This document shows, piece after piece, positions 47,401 through 62,400 of a stretch of 64,000 nucleotides of DNA. How positions within the stretch are numbered: the first letter of the stretch is position 1; each line of letters begins with the position of its first letter. The notes below the pieces were generated by a model. The model was not told the DNA's origin and ran no database searches. It saw nothing but the letters and a program-made list of their open reading frames with translations. Origin of the DNA: Owenia fusiformis (lineage: Eukaryota; Annelida; Polychaeta; Sabellida; Oweniidae); assembly GCA_903813345.2 (NCBI GenBank), contig CAIIXF020000001.1, forward strand, positions 15,271,915 to 15,335,914, read 5' to 3'. Both the position numbers and the translations under genes were made by a program.

Positions 47401-50400
47401 AGAAAATTGGACAAATTTGACCCACTTTTTGGCAAAATCTTACTAAAATCATCACTTTTTCATACTTTATTCCATTCAACAACCTCCTGATTTGAAAAAT
47501 GATGACAAATTTGATCAGTTTTGACTCTGGCCTAGAGAATTGGGACTTTTGAGATATTTTTAGCTCGAATGTAGTCATTCAGAGTGAACAAATACATCAA
47601 AAATTGACACTTAACTCACCAATTTCTGACTGCACCCCCGATATGTACCTTCTTTCTATACTGGAAACCATAAGATGGGAAATTCAATCTTTATGATGAA
47701 TAGCAACTCGTTGGCTTCCCCATTTACGACAACAAATGACATTTAGGGGTCACTAAGGACAAAATTGTAGCCAAATATCGTCAAAATCAAGGGTTTTTGG
47801 GGTAAAAAGCGAAAACTGATGATTCAGCAAAAACATTAAATTTGTTCATGAAAATTCCCCTTTTTGCCTCCGTCCAAAATATGTTTCACACTAATAAACT
47901 TCAATTCTGGTTGATTCTGAGTAGTTTTAAAAAATTTTGGTCACTTTCACATGTGACTAATAGGCAAAACTGCCCTAATTCACGTCACCATACTAGTCAA
48001 TGGGCAAAAGGGCAAACGCCTGACTTTTTATCTCGAGTTATGGATTTATGTGGCCTCACTGGCCTATCTGAGGTTCTAAAGCTATGTCTAAGCTACATCT
48101 TGACACTAAACTCGATAGGGGCCAATCATCTACTTTTTGAAATAATTGGTCAATTGTGACACTACCCCCTCTCTCTGCAGACACAAATTGAAATTCACAA
48201 AAATGAAGGCAAAATTAATACGCCACTTGACTCGAAATTTTCCTTCAGATAACCCAAATAAACGCATTTTCAGAAGAAATGGCATGTTGCCATTGCAAAA
48301 AGATTACAACTGTGCCTACATACTAGCTTACTGACTCGTCATGATCACATTTGTGTTGGGCCTACATTTATTTTTGAATACTACTTTTTTCTATTCAGCG
48401 GAAGTGACGTATTAGGGCATTTTGGCCTAATAGCCACATGGTTGGATGATTTCTGGCTTTAAATTGCGTTTTTCCAATTTACTAGAGTTTTTCAAGTAGT
48501 TTTGTGCAGTTTAAGAATATTCTGACAGCAATTATGAAAAATATGGCTACTTCATTACCCCTGGGGTCATTTTTCCAAGAACCCAATGGTTTTCCTTTAA
48601 ATTTGACTAGTTTTTCATTTACATCATGAAATCCACTGCCTGATGGTGACATTTTTCAGTATCGTGTCAAGAATTTGAGTATTTTATTGCATATTGCAAT
48701 TTTTAGCCAAATCACTGAACCGTGAACCAGAAAATTGGACAAATTTGACCCACTTTTTGGCAAAATCTTACTAAAATCATCACTTTTTCATACTTTATTC
48801 CATTCAACAACCTCCTGATTTGAAAAATGATGACAAATTTGATCAGTTTTGACTCTGGCCTAGAGAATTGGGACTTTTGAGATATTTTTAGCTCGAATGT
48901 AGTCATTCAGAGTGAACAAATACATCAAAAATTGACACTTAACTCACCAATTTCTGACTGCACCCCCGATATGTACCTTCTTTCTATACTGGAAACCATA
49001 AGATGGGAAATTCAATCTTTATGATGAATAGCAACTCGTTGGCTTCCCCATTTACGACAACAAATGACATTTAGGGGTCACTAAGGACAAAATTGTAGCC
49101 AAATATCGTCAAAATCAAGGGTTTTTGGGGTAAAAAGCGAAAACTGATGATTCAGCAAAAACATTAAATTTGTTCATGAAAATTCCCCTTTTTGCCTCCG
49201 TCCAAAATATGTTTCACACTAATAAACTTCAATTCTGGTTGATTCTGAGTAGTTTTAAAAAATTTTGGTCACTTTCACATGTGACTAATAGGCAAAACTG
49301 CCCTAATTCACGTCACCATACTAGTCAATGGGCAAAAGGGCAAACGCCTGACTTTTTATCTCGAGTTATGGATTTATGTGGCCTCACTGGCCTATCTGAG
49401 GTTCTAAAGCTATGTCTAAGCTACATCTTGACACTAAACTCGATAGGGGCCAATCATCTACTTTTTGAAATAATTGGTCAATTGTGACACTACCCCCTCT
49501 CTCTGCAGACACAAATTGAAATTCACAAAAATGAAGGCAAAATTAATACGCCACTTGACTCGAAATTTTCCTTCAGATAACCCAAATAAACGCATTTTCA
49601 GAAGAAATGGCATGTTGCCATTGCAAAAAGATTACAACTGTGCCTACATACTAGCTTACTGACTCGTCATGATCACATTTGTGTTGGGCCTACATTTATT
49701 TTTGAATACTACTTTTTTCTATTCAGCGGAAGTGACGTATTAGGGCATTTTGGCCTAATAGCCACATGGTTGGATGATTTCTGGCTTTAAATTGCGTTTT
49801 TCCAATTTACTAGAGTTTTTCAAGTAGTTTTGTGCAGTTTAAGAATATTCTGACAGCAATTATGAAAAATATGGCTACTTCATTACCCCTGGGGTCATTT
49901 TTCCAAGAACCCAATGGTTTTCCTTTAAATTTGACTAGTTTTTCATTTACATCATGAAATCCACTGCCTGATGGTGACATTTTTCAGTATCGTGTCAAGA
50001 ATTTGAGTATTTTATTGCATATTGCAATTTTTAGCCAAATCACTGAACCGTGAACCAGAAAATTGGACAAATTTGACCCACTTTTTGGCAAAATCTTACT
50101 AAAATCATCACTTTTTCATACTTTATTCCATTCAACAACCTCCTGATTTGAAAAATGATGACAAATTTGATCAGTTTTGACTCTGGCCTAGAGAATTGGG
50201 ACTTTTGAGATATTTTTAGCTCGAATGTAGTCATTCAGAGTGAACAAATACATCAAAAATTGACACTTAACTCACCAATTTCTGACTGCACCCCCGATAT
50301 GTACCTTCTTTCTATACTGGAAACCATAAGATGGGAAATTCAATCTTTATGATGAATAGCAACTCGTTGGCTTCCCCATTTACGACAACAAATGACATTT

Positions 50401-53400
50401 AGGGGTCACTAAGGACAAAATTGTAGCCAAATATCGTCAAAATCAAGGGTTTTTGGGGTAAAAAGCGAAAACTGATGATTCAGCAAAAACATTAAATTTG
50501 TTCATGAAAATTCCCCTTTTTGCCTCCGTCCAAAATATGTTTCACACTAACTTCAATTCTGGTTGATTCTGAGTAGTTTTAAAAAATTTTGGTCACTTTC
50601 ACATGTGACTAATAGGCAAAACTGCCCTAATTCACGTCACCATACTAGTCAATGGGCAAAAGGGCAAACGCCTGACTTTTTATCTCGAGTTATGGATTTA
50701 TGTGGCCTCACTGGCCTATCTGAGGTTCTAAAGCTATGTCTAAGCTACATCTTGACACTAAACTCGATAGGGGCCAATCATCTACTTTTTGAAATAATTG
50801 GTCAATTGTGACACTACCCCCTCTCTCTGCAGACACAAATTGAAATTCACAAAAATGAAGGCAAAATTAATACGCCACTTGACTCGAAATTTTCCTTCAG
50901 ATAACCCAAATAAACGCATTTTCAGAAGAAATGGCATGTTGCCATTGCAAAAAGATTACAACTGTGCCTACATACTAGCTTACTGACTCGTCATGATCAC
51001 ATTTGTGTTGGGCCTACATTTATTTTTGAATACTACTTTTTTCTATTCAGCGGAAGTGACGTATTAGGGCATTTTGGCCTAATAGCCACATGGTTGGATG
51101 ATTTCTGGCTTTAAATTGCGTTTTTCCAATTTACTAGAGTTTTTCAAGTAGTTTTGTGCAGTTTAAGAATATTCTGACAGCAATTATGAAAAATATGGCT
51201 ACTTCATTACCCCTGGGGTCATTTTTCCAAGAACCCAATGGTTTTCCTTTAAATTTGACTAGTTTTTCATTTACATCATGAAATCCACTGCCTGATGGTG
51301 ACATTTTTCAGTATCGTGTCAAGAATTTGAGTATTTTATTGCATATTGCAATTTTTAGCCAAATCACTGAACCGTGAACCAGAAAATTGGACAAATTTGA
51401 CCCACTTTTTGGCAAAATCTTACTAAAATCATCACTTTTTCATACTTTATTCCATTCAACAACCTCCTGATTTGAAAAATGATGACAAATTTGATCAGTT
51501 TTGACTCTGGCCTAGAGAATTGGGACTTTTGAGATATTTTTAGCTCGAATGTAGTCATTCAGAGTGAACAAATACATCAAAAATTGACACTTAACTCACC
51601 AATTTCTGACTGCACCCCCGATATGTACCTTCTTTCTATACTGGAAACCATAAGATGGGAAATTCAATCTTTATGATGAATAGCAACTCGTTGGCTTCCC
51701 CATTTACGACAACAAATGACATTTAGGGGTCACTAAGGACAAAATTGTAGCCAAATATCGTCAAAATCAAGGGTTTTTGGGGTAAAAAGCGAAAACTGAT
51801 GATTCAGCAAAAACATTAAATTTGTTCATGAAAATTCCCCTTTTTGCCTCCGTCCAAAATATGTTTCACACTAATAAACTTCAATTCTGGTTGATTCTGA
51901 GTAGTTTTAAAAAATTTTGGTCACTTTCACATGTGACTAATAGGCAAAACTGCCCTAATTCACGTCACCATACTAGTCAATGGGCAAAAGGGCAAACGCC
52001 TGACTTTTTATCTCGAGTTATGGATTTATGTGGCCTCACTGGCCTATCTGAGGTTCTAAAGCTATGTCTAAGCTACATCTTGACACTAAACTCGATAGGG
52101 GCCAATCATCTACTTTTTGAAATAATTGGTCAATTGTGACACTACCCCCTCTCTCTGCAGACACAAATTGAAATTCACAAAAATGAAGGCAAAATTAATA
52201 CGCCACTTGACTCGAAATTTTCCTTCAGATAACCCAAATAAACGCATTTTCAGAAGAAATGGCATGTTGCCATTGCAAAAAGATTACAACTGTGCCTACA
52301 TACTAGCTTACTGACTCGTCATGATCACATTTGTGTTGGGCCTACATTTATTTTTGAATACTACTTTTTTCTATTCAGCGGAAGTGACGTATTAGGGCAT
52401 TTTGGCCTAATAGCCACATGGTTGGATGATTTCTGGCTTTAAATTGCGTTTTTCCAATTTACTAGAGTTTTTCAAGTAGTTTTGTGCAGTTTAAGAATAT
52501 TCTGACAGCAATTATGAAAAATATGGCTACTTCATTACCCCTGGGGTCATTTTTCCAAGAACCCAATGGTTTTCCTTTAAATTTGACTAGTTTTTCATTT
52601 ACATCATGAAATCCACTGCCTGATGGTGACATTTTTCAGTATCGTGTCAAGAATTTGAGTATTTTATTGCATATTGCAATTTTTAGCCAAATCACTGAAC
52701 CGTGAACCAGAAAATTGGACAAATTTGACCCACTTTTTGGCAAAATCTTACTAAAATCATCACTTTTTCATACTTTATTCCATTCAACAACCTCCTGATT
52801 TGAAAAATGATGACAAATTTGATCAGTTTTGACTCTGGCCTAGAGAATTGGGACTTTTGAGATATTTTTAGCTCGAATGTAGTCATTCAGAGTGAACAAA
52901 TACATCAAAAATTGACACTTAACTCACCAATTTCTGACTGCACCCCCGATATGTACCTTCTTTCTATACTGGAAACCATAAGATGGGAAATTCAATCTTT
53001 ATGATGAATAGCAACTCGTTGGCTTCCCCATTTACGACAACAAATGACATTTAGGGGTCACTAAGGACAAAATTGTAGCCAAATATCGTCAAAATCAAGG
53101 GTTTTTGGGGTAAAAAGCGAAAACTGATGATTCAGCAAAAACATTAAATTTGTTCATGAAAATTCCCCTTTTTGCCTCCGTCCAAAATATGTTTCACACT
53201 AATAAACTTCAATTCTGGTTGATTCTGAGTAGTTTTAAAAAATTTTGGTCACTTTCACATGTGACTAATAGCCACATGGTTGGATGATTTCTGGCTTTAA
53301 ATTGCGTTTTTCCAATTTACTAGAGTTTTTCAAGTAGTTTTGTGCAGTTTAAGAATATTCTGACAGCAATTATGAAAAATATGGCTACTTCATTACCCCT

Positions 53401-56400
53401 GGGGTCATTTTTCCAAGAACCCAATGGTTTTCCTTTAAATTTGACTAGTTTTTCATTTACATCATGAAATCCACTGCCTGATGGTGACATTTTTCAGTAT
53501 CGTGTCAAGAATTTGAGTATTTTATTGCATATTGCAATTTTTAGCCAAATCACTGAACCGTGAACCAGAAAATTGGACAAATTTGACCCACTTTTTGGCA
53601 AAATCTTACTAAAATCATCACTTTTTCATACTTTATTCCATTCAACAACCTCCTGATTTGAAAAATGATGACAAATTTGATCAGTTTTGACTCTGGCCTA
53701 GAGAATTGGGACTTTTGAGATATTTTTAGCTCGAATGTAGTCATTCAGAGTGAACAAATACATCAAAAATTGACACTTAACTCACCAATTTCTGACTGCA
53801 CCCCCGATATGTACCTTCTTTCTATACTGGAAACCATAAGATGGGAAATTCAATCTTTATGATGAATAGCAACTCGTTGGCTTCCCCATTTACGACAACA
53901 AATGACATTTAGGGGTCACTAAGGACAAAATTGTAGCCAAATATCGTCAAAATCAAGGGTTTTTGGGGTAAAAAGCGAAAACTGATGATTCAGCAAAAAC
54001 ATTAAATTTGTTCATGAAAATTCCCCTTTTTGCCTCCGTCCAAAATATGTTTCACACTAATAAACTTCAATTCTGGTTGATTCTGAGTAGTTTTAAAAAA
54101 TTTTGGTCACTTTCACATGTGACTAATAGGCAAAACTGCCCTAATTCACGTCACCATACTAGTCAATGGGCAAAAGGGCAAACGCCTGACTTTTTATCTC
54201 GAGTTATGGATTTATGTGGCCTCACTGGCCTATCTGAGGTTCTAAAGCTATGTCTAAGCTACATCTTGACACTAAACTCGATAGGGGCCAATCATCTACT
54301 TTTTGAAATAATTGGTCAATTGTGACACTACCCCCTCTCTCTGCAGACACAAATTGAAATTCACAAAAATGAAGGCAAAATTAATACGCCACTTGACTCG
54401 AAATTTTCCTTCAGATAACCCAAATAAACGCATTTTCAGAAGAAATGGCATGTTGCCATTGCAAAAAGATTACAACTGTGCCTACATACTAGCTTACTGA
54501 CTCGTCATGATCACATTTGTGTTGGGCCTACATTTATTTTTGAATACTACTTTTTTCTATTCAGCGGAAGTGACGTATTAGGGCATTTTGGCCTAATAGC
54601 CACATGGTTGGATGATTTCTGGCTTTAAATTGCGTTTTTCCAATTTACTAGAGTTTTTCAAGTAGTTTTGTGCAGTTTAAGAATATTCTGACAGCAATTA
54701 TGAAAAATATGGCTACTTCATTACCCCTGGGGTCATTTTTCCAAGAACCCAATGGTTTTCCTTTAAATTTGACTAGTTTTTCATTTACATCATGAAATCC
54801 ACTGCCTGATGGTGACATTTTTCAGTATCGTGTCAAGAATTTGAGTATTTTATTGCATATTGCAATTTTTAGCCAAATCACTGAACCGTGAACCAGAAAA
54901 TTGGACAAATTTGACCCACTTTTTGGCAAAATCTTACTAAAATCATCACTTTTTCATACTTTATTCCATTCAACAACCTCCTGATTTGAAAAATGATGAC
55001 AAATTTGATCAGTTTTGACTCTGGCCTAGAGAATTGGGACTTTTGAGATATTTTTAGCTCGAATGTAGTCATTCAGAGTGAACAAATACATCAAAAATTG
55101 ACACTTAACTCACCAATTTCTGACTGCACCCCCGATATGTACCTTCTTTCTATACTGGAAACCATAAGATGGGAAATTCAATCTTTATGATGAATAGCAA
55201 CTCGTTGGCTTCCCCATTTACGACAACAAATGACATTTAGGGGTCACTAAGGACAAAATTGTAGCCAAATATCGTCAAAATCAAGGGTTTTTGGGGTAAA
55301 AAGCGAAAACTGATGATTCAGCAAAAACATTAAATTTGTTCATGAAAATTCCCCTTTTTGCCTCCGTCCAAAATATGTTTCACACTAATAAACTTCAATT
55401 CTGGTTGATTCTGAGTAGTTTTAAAAAATTTTGGTCACTTTCACATGTGACTAATAGGCAAAACTGCCCTAATTCACGTCACCATACTAGTCAATGGGCA
55501 AAAGGGCAAACGCCTGACTTTTTATCTCGAGTTATGGATTTATGTGGCCTCACTGGCCTATCTGAGGTTCTAAAGCTATGTCTAAGCTACATCTTGACAC
55601 TAAACTCGATAGGGGCCAATCATCTACTTTTTGAAATAATTGGTCAATTGTGACACTACCCCCTCTCTCTGCAGACACAAATTGAAATTCACAAAAATGA
55701 AGGCAAAATTAATACGCCACTTGACTCGAAATTTTCCTTCAGATAACCCAAATAAACGCATTTTCAGAAGAAATGGCATGTTGCCATTGCAAAAAGATTA
55801 CAACTGTGCCTACATACTAGCTTACTGACTCGTCATGATCACATTTGTGTTGGGCCTACATTTATTTTTGAATACTACTTTTTTCTATTCAGCGGAAGTG
55901 ACGTATTAGGGCATTTTGGCCTAATAGCCACATGGTTGGATGATTTCTGGCTTTAAATTGCGTTTTTCCAATTTACTAGAGTTTTTCAAGTAGTTTTGTG
56001 CAGTTTAAGAATATTCTGACAGCAATTATGAAAAATATGGCTACTTCATTACCCCTGGGGTCATTTTTCCAAGAACCCAATGGTTTTCCTTTAAATTTGA
56101 CTAGTTTTTCATTTACATCATGAAATCCACTGCCTGATGGTGACATTTTTCAGTATCGTGTCAAGAATTTGAGTATTTTATTGCATATTGCAATTTTTAG
56201 CCAAATCACTGAACCGTGAACCAGAAAATTGGACAAATTTGACCCACTTTTTGGCAAAATCTTACTAAAATCATCACTTTTTCATACTTTATTCCATTCA
56301 ACAACCTCCTGATTTGAAAAATGATGACAAATTTGATCAGTTTTGACTCTGGCCTAGAGAATTGGGACTTTTGAGATATTTTTAGCTCGAATGTAGTCAT

Positions 56401-59400
56401 TCAGAGTGAACAAATACATCAAAAATTGACACTTAACTCACCAATTTCTGACTGCACCCCCGATATGTACCTTCTTTCTATACTGGAAACCATAAGATGG
56501 GAAATTCAATCTTTATGATGAATAGCAACTCGTTGGCTTCCCCATTTACGACAACAAATGACATTTAGGGGTCACTAAGGACAAAATTGTAGCCAAATAT
56601 CGTCAAAATCAAGGGTTTTTGGGGTAAAAAGCGAAAACTGATGATTCAGCAAAAACATTAAATTTGTTCATGAAAATTCCCCTTTTTGCCTCCGTCCAAA
56701 ATATGTTTCACACTAATAAACTTCAATTCTGGTTGATTCTGAGTAGTTTTAAAAAATTTTGGTCACTTTCACATGTGACTAATAGCCACATGGTTGGATG
56801 ATTTCTGGCTTTAAATTGCGTTTTTTCCAATTTACTAGAGTTTTTCAAGTAGTTTTGTGCAGTTTAAGAATATTCTGACAGCAATTATGAAAAATATGGC
56901 TACTTCATTACCCCTGGGGTCATTTTTCCAAGAACCCAATGGTTTTCCTTTAAATTTGACTAGTTTTTCATTTACATCATGAAATCCACTGCCTGATGGT
57001 GACATTTTTCAGTATCGTGTCAAGAATTTGAGTATTTTATTGCATATTGCAATTTTTAGCCAAATCACTGAACCGTGAACCAGAAAATTGGACAAATTTG
57101 ACCCACTTTTTGGCAAAATCTTACTAAAATCATCACTTTTTCATACTTTATTCCATTCAACAACCTCCTGATTTGAAAAATGATGACAAATTTGATCAGT
57201 TTTGACTCTGGCCTAGAGAATTGGGACTTTTGAGATATTTTTAGCTCGAATGTAGTCATTCAGAGTGAACAAATACATCAAAAATTGACACTTAACTCAC
57301 CAATTTCTGACTGCACCCCCGATATGTACCTTCTTTCTATACTGGAAACCATAAGATGGGAAATTCAATCTTTATGATGAATAGCAACTCGTTGGCTTCC
57401 CCATTTACGACAACAAATGACATTTAGGGGTCACTAAGGACAAAATTGTAGCCAAATATCGTCAAAATCAAGGGTTTTTGGGGTAAAAAGCGAAAACTGA
57501 TGATTCAGCAAAAACATTAAATTTGTTCATGAAAATTCCCCTTTTTGCCTCCGTCCAAAATATGTTTCACACTAATAAACTTCAATTCTGGTTGATTCTG
57601 AGTAGTTTTAAAAAATTTTGGTCACTTTCACATGTGACTAATAGGCAAAACTGCCCTAATTCACGTCACCATACTAGTCAATGGGCAAAAGGGCAAACGC
57701 CTGACTTTTTATCTCGAGTTATGGATTTATGTGGCCTCACTGGCCTATCTGAGGTTCTAAAGCTATGTCTAAGCTACATCTTGACACTAAACTCGATAGG
57801 GGCCAATCATCTACTTTTTGAAATAATTGGTCAATTGTGACACTACCCCCTCTCTCTGCAGACACAAATTGAAATTCACAAAAATGAAGGCAAAATTAAT
57901 ACGCCACTTGACTCGAAATTTTCCTTCAGATAACCCAAATAAACGCATTTTCAGAAGAAATGGCATGTTGCCATTGCAAAAAGATTACAACTGTGCCTAC
58001 ATACTAGCTTACTGACTCGTCATGATCACATTTGTGTTGGGCCTACATTTATTTTTGAATACTACTTTTTTCTATTCAGCGGAAGTGACGTATTAGGGCA
58101 TTTTGGCCTAATAGCCACATGGTTGGATGATTTCTGGCTTTAAATTGCGTTTTTCCAATTTACTAGAGTTTTTCAAGTAGTTTTGTGCAGTTTAAGAATA
58201 TTCTGACAGCAATTATGAAAAATATGGCTACTTCATTACCCCTGGGGTCATTTTTCCAAGAACCCAATGGTTTTCCTTTAAATTTGACTAGTTTTTCATT
58301 TACATCATGAAATCCACTGCCTGATGGTGACATTTTTCAGTATCGTGTCAAGAATTTGAGTATTTTATTGCATATTGCAATTTTTAGCCAAATCACTGAA
58401 CCGTGAACCAGAAAATTGGACAAATTTGACCCACTTTTTGGCAAAATCTTACTAAAATCATCACTTTTTCATACTTTATTCCATTCAACAACCTCCTGAT
58501 TTGAAAAATGATGACAAATTTGATCAGTTTTGACTCTGGCCTAGAGAATTGGGACTTTTGAGATATTTTTAGCTCGAATGTAGTCATTCAGAGTGAACAA
58601 ATACATCAAAAATTGACACTTAACTCACCAATTTCTGACTGCACCCCCGATATGTACCTTCTTTCTATACTGGAAACCATAAGATGGGAAATTCAATCTT
58701 TATGATGAATAGCAACTCGTTGGCTTCCCCATTTACGACAACAAATGACATTTAGGGGTCACTAAGGACAAAATTGTAGCCAAATATCGTCAAAATCAAG
58801 GGTTTTTGGGGTAAAAAGCGAAAACTGATGATTCAGCAAAAACATTAAATTTGTTCATGAAAATTCCCCTTTTTGCCTCCGTCCAAAATATGTTTCACAC
58901 TAATAAACTTCAATTCTGGTTGATTCTGAGTAGTTTTAAAAAATTTTGGTCACTTTCACATGTGACTAATAGGCAAAACTGCCCTAATTCACGTCACCAT
59001 ACTAGTCAATGGGCAAAAGGGCAAACGCCTGACTTTTTATCTCGAGTTATGGATTTATGTGGCCTCACTGGCCTATCTGAGGTTCTAAAGCTATGTCTAA
59101 GCTACATCTTGACACTAAACTCGATAGGGGCCAATCATCTACTTTTTGAAATAATTGGTCAATTGTGACACTACCCCCTCTCTCTGCAGACACAAATTGA
59201 AATTCACAAAAATGAAGGCAAAATTAATACGCCACTTGACTCGAAATTTTCCTTCAGATAACCCAAATAAACGCATTTTCAGAAGAAATGGCATGTTGCC
59301 ATTGCAAAAAGATTACAACTGTGCCTACATACTAGCTTACTGACTCGTCATGATCACATTTGTGTTGGGCCTACATTTATTTTTGAATACTACTTTTTTC

Positions 59401-62400
59401 TATTCAGCGGAAGTGACGTATTAGGGCATTTTGGCCTAATAGCCACATGGTTGGATGATTTCTGGCTTTAAATTGCGTTTTTCCAATTTACTAGAGTTTT
59501 TCAAGTAGTTTTGTGCAGTTTAAGAATATTCTGACAGCAATTATGAAAAATATGGCTACTTCATTACCCCTGGGGTCATTTTTCCAAGAACCCAATGGTT
59601 TTCCTTTAAATTTGACTAGTTTTTCATTTACATCATGAAATCCACTGCCTGATGGTGACATTTTTCAGTATCGTGTCAAGAATTTGAGTATTTTATTGCA
59701 TATTGCAATTTTTAGCCAAATCACTGAACCGTGAACCAGAAAATTGGACAAATTTGACCCACTTTTTGGCAAAATCTTACTAAAATCATCACTTTTTCAT
59801 ACTTTATTCCATTCAACAACCTCCTGATTTGAAAAATGATGACAAATTTGATCAGTTTTGACTCTGGCCTAGAGAATTGGGACTTTTGAGATATTTTTAG
59901 CTCGAATGTAGTCATTCAGAGTGAACAAATACATCAAAAATTGACACTTAACTCACCAATTTCTGACTGCACCCCCGATATGTACCTTCTTTCTATACTG
60001 GAAACCATAAGATGGGAAATTCAATCTTTATGATGAATAGCAACTCGTTGGCTTCCCCATTTACGACAACAAATGACATTTAGGGGTCACTAAGGACAAA
60101 ATTGTAGCCAAATATCGTCAAAATCAAGGGTTTTTGGGGTAAAAAGCGAAAACTGATGATTCAGCAAAAACATTAAATTTGTTCATGAAAATTCCCCTTT
60201 TTGCCTCCGTCCAAAATATGTTTCACACTAATAAACTTCAATTCTGGTTGATTCTGAGTAGTTTTAAAAAATTTTGGTCACTTTCACATGTGACTAATAG
60301 CCACATGGTTGGATGATTTCTGGCTTTAAATTGCGTTTTTCCAATTTACTAGAGTTTTTCAAGTAGTTTTGTGCAGTTTAAGAATATTCTGACAGCAATT
60401 ATGAAAAATATGGCTACTTCATTACCCCTGGGGTCATTTTTCCAAGAACCCAATGGTTTTCCTTTAAATTTGACTAGTTTTTCATTTACATCATGAAATC
60501 CACTGCCTGATGGTGACATTTTTCAGTATCGTGTCAAGAATTTGAGTATTTTATTGCATATTGCAATTTTTAGCCAAATCACTGAACCGTGAACCAGAAA
60601 ATTGGACAAATTTGACCCACTTTTTGGCAAAATCTTACTAAAATCATCACTTTTTCATACTTTATTCCATTCAACAACCTCCTGATTTGAAAAATGATGA
60701 CAAATTTGATCAGTTTTGACTCTGGCCTAGAGAATTGGGACTTTTGAGATATTTTTAGCTCGAATGTAGTCATTCAGAGTGAACAAATACATCAAAAATT
60801 GACACTTAACTCACCAATTTCTGACTGCACCCCCGATATGTACCTTCTTTCTATACTGGAAACCATAAGATGGGAAATTCAATCTTTATGATGAATAGCA
60901 ACTCGTTGGCTTCCCCATTTACGACAACAAATGACATTTAGGGGTCACTAAGGACAAAATTGTAGCCAAATATCGTCAAAATCAAGGGTTTTTGGGGTAA
61001 AAAGCGAAAACTGATGATTCAGCAAAAACATTAAATTTGTTCATGAAAATTCCCCTTTTTGCCTCCGTCCAAAATATGTTTCACACTAATAAACTTCAAT
61101 TCTGGTTGATTCTGAGTAGTTTTAAAAAATTTTGGTCACTTTCACATGTGACTAATAGGCAAAACTGCCCTAATTCACGTCACCATACTAGTCAATGGGC
61201 AAAAGGGCAAACGCCTGACTTTTTATCTCGAGTTATGGATTTATGTGGCCTCACTGGCCTATCTGAGGTTCTAAAGCTATGTCTAAGCTACATCTTGACA
61301 CTAAACTCGATAGGGGCCAATCATCTACTTTTTGAAATAATTGGTCAATTGTGACACTACCCCCTCTCTCTGCAGACACAAATTGAAATTCACAAAAATG
61401 AAGGCAAAATTAATACGCCACTTGACTCGAAATTTTCCTTCAGATAACCCAAATAAACGCATTTTCAGAAGAAATGGCATGTTGCCATTGCAAAAAGATT
61501 ACAACTGTGCCTACATACTAGCTTACTGACTCGTCATGATCACATTTGTGTTGGGCCTACATTTATTTCTGAATACTACTTTTTTCTATTCAGCGGAAGT
61601 GACGTATTAGGGCATTTTGGCCTAATAGCCACATGGTTGGATGATTTCTGGCTTTAAATTGCGTTTTTTCCAATTTACTAGAGTTTTTCAAGTAGTTTTG
61701 TGCAGTTTAAGAATATTCTGACAGCAATTATGAAAAATATGGCTACTTCATTACCCCTGGGGTCATTTTTCCAAGAACCCAATGGTTTTCCTTTAAATTT
61801 GACTAGTTTTTCATTTACATCATGAAATCCACTGCCTGATGGTGACATTTTTCAGTATCGTGTCAAGAATTTGAGTATTTTATTGCATATTGCAATTTTT
61901 AGCCAAATCACTGAACCGTGAACCAGAAAATTGGACAAATTTGACCCACTTTTTGGCAAAATCTTACTAAAATCATCACTTTTTCATACTTTATTCCATT
62001 CAACAACCTCCTGATTTGAAAAATGATGACAAATTTGATCAGTTTTGACTCTGGCCTAGAGAATTGGGACTTTTGAGATATTTTTAGCTCGAATGTAGTC
62101 ATTCAGAGTGAACAAATACATCAAAAATTGACACTTAACTCACCAATTTCTGACTGCACCCCCGATATGTACCTTCTTTCTATACTGGAAACCATAAGAT
62201 GGGAAATTCAATCTTTATGATGAATAGCAACTCGTTGGCTTCCCCATTTACGACAACAAATGACATTTAGGGGTCACTAAGGACAAAATTGTAGCCAAAT
62301 ATCGTCAAAATCAAGGGTTTTTGGGGTAAAAAGCGAAAACTGATGATTCAGCAAAAACATTAAATTTGTTCATGAAAATTCCCCTTTTTGCCTCCGTCCA